From positions 44,259 through 108,258 of the forward strand of contig JANXAU010000040.1 in NCBI GenBank assembly GCA_025061735.1: 64,000 nucleotides of DNA, read 5' to 3'. Made by a program: the position numbers and the translations under genes. Source of the stretch: Candidatus Bipolaricaulota bacterium (lineage in GTDB: Bacteria; Bipolaricaulota; Bipolaricaulia; RBG-16-55-9; DRXL01). Positions 1-8,047 of the stretch are shown here, piece after piece (positions within the stretch are counted from its first letter, which is position 1; every line of letters begins with the position of its first letter). Below the pieces are notes generated by a model. That model was not told where the DNA came from, did not search any database, and saw only the letters and a list, made by a program, of their open reading frames with translations.

Positions 1-750
1 ATCCCAACGCTGCTCGGCGTGATCGAGCAGCGCTGCGCTCAGGGCTACAAGCGCATCAAGCTCAAAGTGAAGCCCGGATGGGATATTACAGTTCTGCGCG
101 CCGTGCGCCAGCGCTTTCCCACTCTAGACTTGATGGCCGACGCCAACGCCGCTTACACCATCGCTGATGTAGAGCATCTCAAACAGTTTGACGAGTTCGG
201 TCTCATGATGTTAGAGCAACCCCTAGAGTACGACGATTTGATAGACCACGCTCGCCTACAGCGGGAGCTGAAGACCCCCATCTGTCTGGACGAGAGCATC
301 AAGACCCCCGACGATGCCAGAAAAGCGCTAGATCTGGGGGCGTGTAAGATGATTAATATCAAGCCGGGGCGAGTGGGCGGGCTGCTGAACGCCAAGAGAA
401 TTCACGATCTCTGTCTAAGTCGGGGCGTGCCCGTCTGGTGCGGTGGGATGCTGGAGACGGGGATCGGGCGCGCGGCGAATGTCGCGCTGGCGAGCCTGCC
501 CAATTTCACGCTGCCCAACGACATATCGGCGAGCGCGCGCTACTGGCGCGAAGATCTCATAGAGCCGCCGTTCGTGCTCGAACCCGATGGGACGATCAGA
601 GTTCCGACGGGGTTGGGGCTGGGCGTGCGCGTCGTGCCAGAGCGCTTAGAGAGAGCGACACGACGACGAGCTGTCTTTCAGAGCAAGACCCTCACCCCGG
701 CTACGTCTCCCCTCTCCCGTGAGTTATCGCAGAAGAGAGATCGGGGGTGA
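1..750 (+). CDS. menC: Enolase-superfamily enzyme, o-succinylbenzoate synthase / N-acylamino acid racemase-like (5' truncated by window edge)
   Basis: Frame open from base 1; motifs [42 protein letters not shown] typical of the MenC/NAAAR group. C-terminal tail is read from a palindromic repeat. Confidence 0.8.
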   Translation: MPTLLGVIEQRCAQGYKRIKLKVKPGWDITVLRAVRQRFPTLDLMADANAAYTIADVEHLKQFDEFGLMMLEQPLEYDDLIDHARLQRELKTPICLDESIKTPDDARKALDLGACKMINIKPGRVGGLLNAKRIHDLCLSRGVPVWCGGMLETGIGRAANVALASLPNFTLPNDISASARYWREDLIEPPFVLEPDGTIRVPTGLGLGVRVVPERLERATRRRAVFQSKTLTPATSPLSRELSQKRDRG

Positions 751-757
751 GAGCCTT
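691..757. repeat. Dispersed palindromic element, copy A (degenerate)
   Basis: CTCACCCCGG...CCCTCTCCC...AGAGAGATCGGGGGTGAG; same arms as the copy at 23001-23077. Confidence 0.6.
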
Positions 758-764
758 ATCACCT

Positions 765-1505
765 ATGATCCTCAAAACCGTCGGCTTGATCCTCCGTGCG
801 ATCAAGTTTCGCGAGAGCGATCTGATTCTCACGGTGCTCTCACGCGACTACGGCAAGATCGCGCTGATCGCCAAAGGAGCACGGCGCCCAGAGAGCAAGT
901 TCGGCGCGGCCTTGGATCTGCTCACCCTGAGCGAATTGGTCTTCTACGAGGGCGAGAATCTTAAGCTGCTCAAAGAAGCGAGCATTCTCAATGACTTTCG
1001 CGATCTCAAACGCGAGTACGAGAGACTAGAGACAGCCCTGCACGCCGCGTCGCTCTTGAATCATTTGATCGAAGACGAGCACCCTGACCGCGCTGTCTTC
1101 GATCTCTGTGAAGACTTTTTATCTCATTTGGGGCATTTAAAGAAACTGCGCCTGGGGGAGTTGGCTTTTAAGCTGAAATTATTGAGAGCAGCGGGTCTGG
1201 CACCGCGGCTCAATCGTTGCGCACGGAGGGGGCACCGCTTGACCTCAGAGCTATGGTTCTCCACGCAGCACGGTGGCCTCGTCTGCGCCGAGTGCCATCA
1301 AGCCGGAGATGCCCGCATAGAGCCAGGAACAGCCCAGAGCTTAAAGATGCTCTTAGGCACTAGGTGGGAGCGGCTCGACCGGCTCGCGCTCTATGACGAC
1401 AAGCTAGAGATAGCCCATCGGCTCGTGGACGAGTTCATCGGCTATCACTTACGAGACGTCCGCCGCTCGCTCACATGCTCTCGAAGTAGCCCCCAACGCG
1501 AATGA
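765..1505 (+). CDS. recO: DNA repair protein RecO
   Basis: MILKTVGLILRAIKFRESDLILTVLSRDYGKIALIAKGARRP N-terminal OB fold; ORF track start is 747 but ATG 765 fits better. Confidence 0.85.
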   Translation: MILKTVGLILRAIKFRESDLILTVLSRDYGKIALIAKGARRPESKFGAALDLLTLSELVFYEGENLKLLKEASILNDFRDLKREYERLETALHAASLLNHLIEDEHPDRAVFDLCEDFLSHLGHLKKLRLGELAFKLKLLRAAGLAPRLNRCARRGHRLTSELWFSTQHGGLVCAECHQAGDARIEPGTAQSLKMLLGTRWERLDRLALYDDKLEIAHRLVDEFIGYHLRDVRRSLTCSRSSPQRE

Positions 1506-1566
1506 GCAAGATCGCGATCCCAATCGCGATCAGAAAGTTCCCTAGAGCCGTCAACAGCTCCGACAT
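1471..1566 (-). CDS. 31-aa hydrophobic single-TM microprotein (MSELLTALGNFLIAIGIAILLIRVGGYFESM)
   Basis: Start preceded by AGAGGAGGTGAGGCC (strong SD); TTGACA-N18-TATAGA upstream; hydrophobic core; overlaps recO 3' end antisense. Confidence 0.6.
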   Translation of the reverse strand: MSELLTALGNFLIAIGIAILLIRVGGYFESM

Positions 1567-1593
1567 GGCCTCACCTCCTCTGCCTTGGGCCTA

Positions 1594-1623
1594 TCTATAG
1601 CACAAAGGGCAACGGGTTGTCAA
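1594..1623 (-). promoter_or_regulatory. sigma70-like promoter for the 31-aa microprotein
   Basis: minus strand TTGACA (1618-1623), 18-bp spacer, TGC-TATAGA (1594-1599). Confidence 0.5.
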
Positions 1624-2897
1624 ATAGAACCTAAAGCAATATCTGAACGATACTGCATCCCCTCAAATTGGATCTTCTCGATAGCGGCATAGGCGCGCAC
1701 GCGGGCCTCGCGAAGGGAAGCTCCCAGCCCAACGACGTTGAGCACGCGCCCCCCCGCCGTGACGATCTTGCCCTCTTGGAGCGTCGTGCCCGCGTGAAAG
1801 ACAAGCGTACCCACGCTTCTCTCTCTCTGAAGAGGGAAAGCCTCCAGCCCCTCAATCTCAAGGCCCTTTTCGTACCGTTCGGGATACCCTCCAGAGGCCA
1901 AGACGACACAGACGGCGCTCATGGGCTTCAGCTTCGTCTCAAACCGCTCTAAGCGTCCCTCGGCGATCGCAAGATAGAGTTCAAGCAGATCGAAATCGAA
2001 TCTTGGCACCAAGACTTGGGTTTCGGGGTCGCCCCAGCGCACGTTGTACTCCAAGACGTAGGGGCCATCTTGCGTCCAGATCAGCCCAAAGTAGAGAATC
2101 CCTTCATAACTGATGTTCTCACGGCGCAGCGCGTCAAAGGTCGGCGCGACGATCTTTTGCACGGCCTCCTCGAGCATTCTTTGGGTCAGCCACGGTATCG
2201 GCGAGAGCGATCCCATCCCCCCGGTATTGGGACCCTGATCGCCATCGCGCAGCCTCTTATAGTCTTGAGCCGTGCCCAGCAACTTCCAACAATTTCCATC
2301 CGAAGCGACAAAGAGCGAGAACTCTCTCCCGACTAAAAACTCTTCGACGACGACGCGCTGCGACGCCGCGCCGAACTTTTTCGCGATCATGAAGTCTCTG
2401 AGTATCTGTTCTGCTTCGGAGTGCGTCTGAACGATAGCGACCCCCTTGCCGGCGGCTAGACCGTCGGCCTTGATGACCAGGGGAGTTGACAAGGTGCGGG
2501 CGAACGCGACGGCCGGCTCCCACTGGTCAAAGCTGCCGTGTCGCGCTGTGGGAATCCCGTGTTTGTGCATGAACGCTTTGGCTGCGACCTTGCTGCCCTC
2601 CAGAAACGACGCCTTCTGCGTAGGGGCAACAATTTTTAGATGCTCTCTCTCAAAGAGATCGCGAACCCCGGCGACGATGGGGGCTTCCGGGCCGACAACG
2701 GTCAAGTCGATCCGTTCTTTACGAGCAAACTCTACCAGAGCAGAGAGATCCTCGGCACCGATGGAGACGTTCTCGCCCAGCTGGGCCGTGCCGGCGTTGC
2801 CGGGAGCGATATACAAATTGGAGAGCTTGGGAGATTGGACCAGCCCCCATGCGAGGGCATGCTCCCGTCCCCCAGAGCCGATTAAGAGAACTCTCAT
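1620..2897 (-). CDS. purD: Phosphoribosylamine--glycine ligase
   Basis: MRVLLIGSGGREHALAWGL...PGNAGTA...KADGLAAGKGV; full-length GARS. Confidence 0.95.
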   Translation of the reverse strand: MRVLLIGSGGREHALAWGLVQSPKLSNLYIAPGNAGTAQLGENVSIGAEDLSALVEFARKERIDLTVVGPEAPIVAGVRDLFEREHLKIVAPTQKASFLEGSKVAAKAFMHKHGIPTARHGSFDQWEPAVAFARTLSTPLVIKADGLAAGKGVAIVQTHSEAEQILRDFMIAKKFGAASQRVVVEEFLVGREFSLFVASDGNCWKLLGTAQDYKRLRDGDQGPNTGGMGSLSPIPWLTQRMLEEAVQKIVAPTFDALRRENISYEGILYFGLIWTQDGPYVLEYNVRWGDPETQVLVPRFDFDLLELYLAIAEGRLERFETKLKPMSAVCVVLASGGYPERYEKGLEIEGLEAFPLQRERSVGTLVFHAGTTLQEGKIVTAGGRVLNVVGLGASLREARVRAYAAIEKIQFEGMQYRSDIALGSI

Positions 2898-2988
2898 ACT
2901 CGCTTGGAGTATAGCAGACGCTTCCCTGGAGAGCCAATGCTAGCGCTTGGCTTGCTTTCGCTGTATAGTAGAGCGACGGAGTTATACG

Positions 2989-3432
2989 ATGAAGACGCTT
3001 GTTCTTGGGTTGGGGAACGAATTGCTTGGCGATGATGCGGTGGGGATTCTGGCCGCGCGTATGCTCAGAGAGCGCCTGGGGAACAGAGCCGACGTCGTCG
3101 AGAGCGCGCTGTCGGGGATGGCCCTGCTCGATCTCTTGATGGGATACGAGCGAGCGATCATCATTGACGCGGTCAAAACGGGGCGAAGCGCTCCGGGGAC
3201 GATCTATGAACTCACGCCCGAAGATCTGAGCGCTGGGCTCGCCCCCTCCCCCCATTACGCGGGCCTGCCGGAGCTGATCGCCACCGCCAAGGCGCTCGCC
3301 GTGGATTTTCCCAACGAGATCAAGATCTTTGCCCTAGAAGTTGAAGATCCATATACTATCGGTGGGAGGCTCAGCCCCGCGGTTGAACAAGCCCTAGAAG
3401 GGCTTGTCCGCCGCGTTGAGGAAGACTGCTAG
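2989..3432 (+). CDS. Hydrogenase maturation endopeptidase (HyaD/HycI family)
   Basis: MKTLVLGLGNELLGDDAVGILAARML, VVESALSGMALLDLL, IIIDAVKTG motifs. Confidence 0.85.
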   Translation: MKTLVLGLGNELLGDDAVGILAARMLRERLGNRADVVESALSGMALLDLLMGYERAIIIDAVKTGRSAPGTIYELTPEDLSAGLAPSPHYAGLPELIATAKALAVDFPNEIKIFALEVEDPYTIGGRLSPAVEQALEGLVRRVEEDC

Positions 3433-3434
3433 TT

Positions 3435-3842
3435 ATGCACGAGTGGGCGCTGGCCGAAGCCGTCGTAGCGACCGCCAAGAGAGCCGCGCGCGAGCAACAG
3501 TTGCGCCGCGTCACGGGGATCACCGTTCGGCTGGGCGAACTGCAACAGATCGAGAGGGAGATTTTTAAGTTCGCGCTGGAGCAGATGCTCGCCCACGAAG
3601 ACGCTCTCGTGCGCGACGCGAAGGTCGTCTTGGAGAGAGAGCGCGCGCGCTTTCGCTGCCGTGTGTGTCACCGCGAATGGGACTTCCAAGCCGAGGAGCT
3701 AGGCTCAGAGATCGCTGAAGCGATCCACTTCATCCCGGAGGTCGCGCACGCGTATCTTCGTTGTCCGAGCTGTCGTAGCCCGGATTTTGACGTGATGGCT
3801 GGGCGCGGGGTTTGGCTGGCTTCTTTGGAGGGAGAGGAGTGA
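3435..3842 (+). CDS. hypA: Hydrogenase nickel incorporation protein HypA
   Basis: MHEWALAEAVV N-terminus, CRVC...LRCPSC zinc ribbon. Confidence 0.9.
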   Translation: MHEWALAEAVVATAKRAAREQQLRRVTGITVRLGELQQIEREIFKFALEQMLAHEDALVRDAKVVLERERARFRCRVCHREWDFQAEELGSEIAEAIHFIPEVAHAYLRCPSCRSPDFDVMAGRGVWLASLEGEE

Positions 3843-3843
3843 G

Positions 3844-4602
3844 ATGGACCCGCGCGTCGCGATCATCTCAGATCGACTGAAGAGCATCAAAAAAATTATT
3901 GCTATTGCAGCGGGCAAGGGCGGGGTGGGCAAGAGCACCATCGCGACGGGGCTGGCGCTCGTGCTCTCGCAGTTGGGCTACAAGATCGGGCTTTTAGATC
4001 TAGATTTCTACGGCCCCTCGTCGCACGTGATTTTGGGACTCTCCGAAGAGATTCAGCCGAGAGAAGAGCGCGGGATCGTTCCCCCCACGGTGCACGGGAT
4101 TGAATTGATGTCGCTGGTGTTCTACACAGGGAAGAACCCGACGCCGCTGCGCGGGCCGGATCTGACCAACGCTCTCATAGAGCTGCTGGCGATTACGCGC
4201 TGGGGGGATTTGGACTTTCTGATCGTGGACATGCCGCCGGGGATGGGGGAGACGACGCTTGATGCAATTCGATTCTTAAAGAATCCGAGCTTTCTCATCG
4301 TAACGACGCCGTCGCGTGTTGCTCACGAGACGGTGGGCAAGCTCCTCGCGCTCTTGAGCGAGCTGAACATCGCGATACTTGGGGTCCTCGAGAATATGCG
4401 CAGATCGAGCGACAGAGCGCGCTCGTCTTTTGGGGTTCGTGTTGTGGGGGAGCTGCCCTTCGATGAGGGGCTGGAAGACGCCCTAGGCGATCCTGAGAGG
4501 TTCTTACAGACGGAGTTTGCGCAACGGCTGCGCGAGATTGCCTCGGCTATTTTTCCGCTGCCAGAGCCACGAGCATCTCCACCGCCTTCGTTGCGACTCT
4601 GA
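3844..4602 (+). CDS. Mrp/MinD-type P-loop ATPase, candidate HypB-substituting Ni maturation ATPase
   Basis: AAGKGGVGKSTIATGLA, DLDFYGPSSH, DMPPGMGET; 1 nt after hypA. Confidence 0.85.
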   Translation: MDPRVAIISDRLKSIKKIIAIAAGKGGVGKSTIATGLALVLSQLGYKIGLLDLDFYGPSSHVILGLSEEIQPREERGIVPPTVHGIELMSLVFYTGKNPTPLRGPDLTNALIELLAITRWGDLDFLIVDMPPGMGETTLDAIRFLKNPSFLIVTTPSRVAHETVGKLLALLSELNIAILGVLENMRRSSDRARSSFGVRVVGELPFDEGLEDALGDPERFLQTEFAQRLREIASAIFPLPEPRASPPPSLRL

Positions 4603-5326
4603 TCGCGTTCTCTTCGCTCATCTGAAGCTGATCGAGCGCGACGGATTCGCTGCGTGTGCGCTGCGCCGCTACCCCGGCAACACAACCTGCTCGTAAACCT
4701 AACGCGCTGCAGATTACGAAGAGCGTCGCGGCTTCCATCTCGTAATTTAAGACGTTCAGTCGCCTCCATTCTTCAAGCGACCCGCGCAAGTGTCGAGGGA
4801 CATGCCCACTAAAAGTATCGTATCGCTCTTGCCCGGGATAGAACGTGTCCGATGAGCACGTGATCCCGACGTGATGGGGAATCCCAAGCATTTGCGCAGC
4901 GCGAAGAAGCGCACGCACGATCTCGTAGTCGGCCACAGCGGGGTACTCGAGGGGCGCATAGTGCGTCGAAGCGCCCTCGAGGCGTACAGCCCCCGTCGTG
5001 ATAACAACGTCACCGATATTAATAGAGGGCTGAATCGCTCCTGTCGTTCCAACGCGAATGAAAAGTCTCACGCCAAGCTGGGCTAACTCTTCGACGGCAA
5101 TCGCCGTCGAAGGCCCCCCAATCCCCGTGGACGTCGTGAGCACCGGCGTCTGACCAATATAGCTGAGCCATGTGGTGAACTCGCGCTTCGACGCGAGAAA
5201 GCGCGCACGTTCTAGCGGCGCTGTCTTGGCGATCTTCTCGACGCGGGCGGGATCGCCGGGCAGGAGCGCGATCTTCGCCCCTTCGATCTGATCGTCTGTC
5301 AGATGCAAGTGATAGACGCTCTTCAT
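4547..5326 (-). CDS. udp: Uridine phosphorylase / nucleoside phosphorylase
   Basis: LLPGDPARVEKIA, VRVGTTGAIQP-like motif (FIRVGTTGAIQPSI), NYEMEAATLF; overlaps 3' end of the Mrp-like gene by 56 nt. Confidence 0.85.
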   Translation of the reverse strand: MKSVYHLHLTDDQIEGAKIALLPGDPARVEKIAKTAPLERARFLASKREFTTWLSYIGQTPVLTTSTGIGGPSTAIAVEELAQLGVRLFIRVGTTGAIQPSINIGDVVITTGAVRLEGASTHYAPLEYPAVADYEIVRALLRAAQMLGIPHHVGITCSSDTFYPGQERYDTFSGHVPRHLRGSLEEWRRLNVLNYEMEAATLFVICSALGLRAGCVAGVAAQRTRSESVALDQLQMSEENAIRVATKAVEMLVALAAEK

Positions 5327-5345
5327 CTTCTACCCATTGCTGCTA

Positions 5346-5786
5346 TTAAATCTCGTGAATTATTCTATCTAAGACTTGGGAAACCGCGCAGGCAACCTCT
5401 GTAGACAGACCCTCGCCTGCCGCAAAGTTCTTCCCCTCGATGCCATAGACGATCAGGCTTTGGGGGAGTTTGCCCAACGTCCGCGCCAATTCTATCGCTT
5501 CCGCAAGTCCGAAATTGTGCGTCGAATAGCGAAAGAATCTCGTCGGGATCTCTTGACGGTGAGCCTCAAAGCGAAAGATCGTCCCCGGCGTCGCTCCCGA
5601 CTGCACAGCGTCAATCACAATGACGTTCTCTGCATCCTGCCAAGCTTCTATCAGAGCAGTGCCTTCGCCGCTCAGCTCTAAAATCTCAACGTTCCTGAGA
5701 TTCTTTTTGCGCAGCGCACGGGCGACGACCAGCCCTATGGCGTCGTCGCGACGATAGTCGTTCCCAACCCCGATGACCAGCGTCAT
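5346..5786 (-). CDS. Second hydrogenase maturation endopeptidase
   Basis: MTLVIGVGNDYRRDDAIGLVVARAL, ELSGEGTALIEAW, VIVIDAVQSGATPGTI. Confidence 0.85.
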   Translation of the reverse strand: MTLVIGVGNDYRRDDAIGLVVARALRKKNLRNVEILELSGEGTALIEAWQDAENVIVIDAVQSGATPGTIFRFEAHRQEIPTRFFRYSTHNFGLAEAIELARTLGKLPQSLIVYGIEGKNFAAGEGLSTEVACAVSQVLDRIIHEI

Positions 5787-6226
5787 GCATCAAAGAGAAA
5801 GACCAAGTCTTGCTTGAATCCCACCACACCGCGCAGCTTGGCTAAGACTTCGGGATCGTGACGCCATAGCCCGCGCACCCTATCTCGGTGCAAGACCCAC
5901 ACCACACTCTCTTCCAAAGCCCGCGCCCGATAGACCCGCCCCGGCGCTCCCGCCCCAAAGAGCAGCTCCCCGAAAAACTCCCCCGGCCCCAACTCTATAG
6001 TCCCTACTCCGTTCACAGCAATTTCGATGCGCCCCTGCTGCACCCAATAGATCGCGCTGGGCGCGTCTTGCTCACCGTGAACGATCGCATCTGCTCTGTA
6101 GCGCACCAGCTCCGACAGCTCCTCGATCCAATCAAAGAAGCGATCGCCGCGCGCAACCGCTTCTACGTCGGGTCGAAAGCTCGGTCCCGACTCTAAGACC
6201 GCTATGCTCTCGTTCGGATTGCCCAT
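5783..6226 (-). CDS. Cyclic nucleotide-binding (cNMP) domain protein
   Basis: ELVRYRADAIVHGEQDAPSAIYWVQQGRIEIAV...LGPGEFFGELLFGAGAPGRVYRARA; start MGNPNES at 6226 fits promoter TTGAGA-N18-TACACT. Confidence 0.75.
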   Translation of the reverse strand: MGNPNESIAVLESGPSFRPDVEAVARGDRFFDWIEELSELVRYRADAIVHGEQDAPSAIYWVQQGRIEIAVNGVGTIELGPGEFFGELLFGAGAPGRVYRARALEESVVWVLHRDRVRGLWRHDPEVLAKLRGVVGFKQDLVFLFDA

Positions 6227-6275
6227 AACAAGAGCAGTGTAAGCGCGATGCGCAGCCCTTCTCAAGGCTGGTCTT

Positions 6276-7958
6276 CTATCTTCGAAGTCTCATCTGTCTC
6301 CTGCGTTGAGGACTTCTGAACGCCGAATCTAGAAATGCCCTCTGGCGCAGCAGACGATGATAGCTCAGCGCGAAGCGATGCGCCTCGTCGCGCACGCGCT
6401 GCAAGAGCTGGAGCGCAGGGCTCTCGCGGGACAGCACAATCGGAGACGAGCGCCCCTCGACAAAGAGATGCTCGAACTCTTTCGCCAGAGCTACCGTTGC
6501 GATCTGCTCTAATTTCAGTTCGCGCATCACGGCGCGTGCCGCGCTGAGCTGCCCCTTCCCACCGTCTATGAGAACGAGATCGGGCATGGGCAAGAAGCGC
6601 TCGTCGCCGGACAACCCGCGCACCAGACGCCGACGCAAGACCTCTGCGATCATCGCGAAGTCGTCTATCTGATCTACTGTCTGTATGCGAAAGCGCCGGT
6701 ACGCTGACTTCAAGGGCTTTCCCTTCCAAAAGACGACCATCGAGCCAACGGCCTGACGCCCGTGCAGATTGGAAATATCAAACGCTTCGATGCGCTGGGG
6801 CGCTGCGCTCAGCTTGAGAACGCTCTGGAGTTCTTCGAGAGCAGTGCGTTCGCGCTCGTCGTTGTTCACCGAAGGCGTGCGTAGCGCTAGAGCAGCATTG
6901 TGAGCTACAGACTCTATCAGTCTCTTGAGCGCACCGCGCTGCGGCACGCGCAGCTTGACAGGGCCGCCGCGCCGCTCGGCCAACCAATTGGCCAAAGCTT
7001 CGTCATCTTCTAAAGGCGCAGCCAGCACGATCTCCTTGGGCACCGCGCTCTTCTGATAGTACTCTTTCAAAAACGCCGTCAAGACCTCGCTGCTAGAAGA
7101 GCCAGGGGGAACGTCGAGCCAGAAGCCCTCGCGCCCCTCAAGCCGGCCCTCCCGCACGAAGAAGACCTGCACCGCAGCCGTGCGGGCCTCCTCGTCTATG
7201 GCGCACGCGATGAGATCGCGCTCGACGGGGCTGGGGCTGAGCGCTTGCTGCTCGGCATGAAGCCGTTCTATCGCTTGTATCTGATCGCGCAGGTGGGCTG
7301 CGCGCTCAAACTCCAAGCGCTCGGAAGCGCTCTCCATCTGAGCGCGCAGCTGGCGCAGCAGCTCGTTCTGTCTGCCGCGCAGAAAGAGCGTCGCGTTCTC
7401 GACAAGTTTTGCGTAATCTTCGACGGGGATTGCCGCGACGCAGGGAGCATCGCACAGCCCGATATAGTGATCCAAGCAGGGGCGCCGCCGCACCGGTGGA
7501 CGCTCGATCTTCAGCGTACAGGTGCGAAGGCGAAAGAGCTTCTGGAGGAGCTTGATCATCTCGCGGGCCGACTGCCCGCTGCGATAGGGGCCAAAGTATC
7601 TTGCGCCATCATGCTCGCGCCGCCGCACCAGCTCTACCCTTGGAAAGAGATCGCCGGTGAGCTTGATATACGGATACTGTTTATCGTCCTTGAGGCGAAT
7701 GTTAAATTTGGGCTTGTGCTTTTTGATCAGCGTCTCTTCAAGCAGGAGCGCCTCGCGCTCGTCGGGGGTTATGATATAGTCAAAATCAACGGCCTCTTGC
7801 ATCAGACGTTGCGTTTTGGGATCTGAAGACGTTTGAAAATACGAGCGCAGGCGCTCGCGCAACAGAGAGGCCTTGCCGACGTACAGAACCTTCCCGTGGG
7901 CGTCCTTGAAGAGATAGACGCCCGGAGCCGCTGGGAGTAGCGCGAGTTTCTCGTGCAT
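6276..7958 (-). CDS. uvrC: Excinuclease ABC subunit C, lacking C-terminal (HhH)2 domain
   Basis: LLPAAPGVYLFKDAHGKVLYVGKA GIY-YIG, UVR motif, RNaseH-like DGGKGQL; start ATG 7958 rather than 8048. Confidence 0.92.
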   Translation of the reverse strand: MHEKLALLPAAPGVYLFKDAHGKVLYVGKASLLRERLRSYFQTSSDPKTQRLMQEAVDFDYIITPDEREALLLEETLIKKHKPKFNIRLKDDKQYPYIKLTGDLFPRVELVRRREHDGARYFGPYRSGQSAREMIKLLQKLFRLRTCTLKIERPPVRRRPCLDHYIGLCDAPCVAAIPVEDYAKLVENATLFLRGRQNELLRQLRAQMESASERLEFERAAHLRDQIQAIERLHAEQQALSPSPVERDLIACAIDEEARTAAVQVFFVREGRLEGREGFWLDVPPGSSSSEVLTAFLKEYYQKSAVPKEIVLAAPLEDDEALANWLAERRGGPVKLRVPQRGALKRLIESVAHNAALALRTPSVNNDERERTALEELQSVLKLSAAPQRIEAFDISNLHGRQAVGSMVVFWKGKPLKSAYRRFRIQTVDQIDDFAMIAEVLRRRLVRGLSGDERFLPMPDLVLIDGGKGQLSAARAVMRELKLEQIATVALAKEFEHLFVEGRSSPIVLSRESPALQLLQRVRDEAHRFALSYHRLLRQRAFLDSAFRSPQRRRQMRLRR

Positions 7959-8047
7959 CGCTCTTTTATTGTAGCACGCCAAGCGGCAGCAGACGAGTTT
8001 CAGAATTGCTATAATCTTAGAGCGATCGTATTCCCCAAGGAGGCACA

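Noticed and set aside
7245-7826. 193-aa plus-strand ORF inside uvrC
   Set aside because: Antisense shadow of uvrC; the minus frame is the conserved one.
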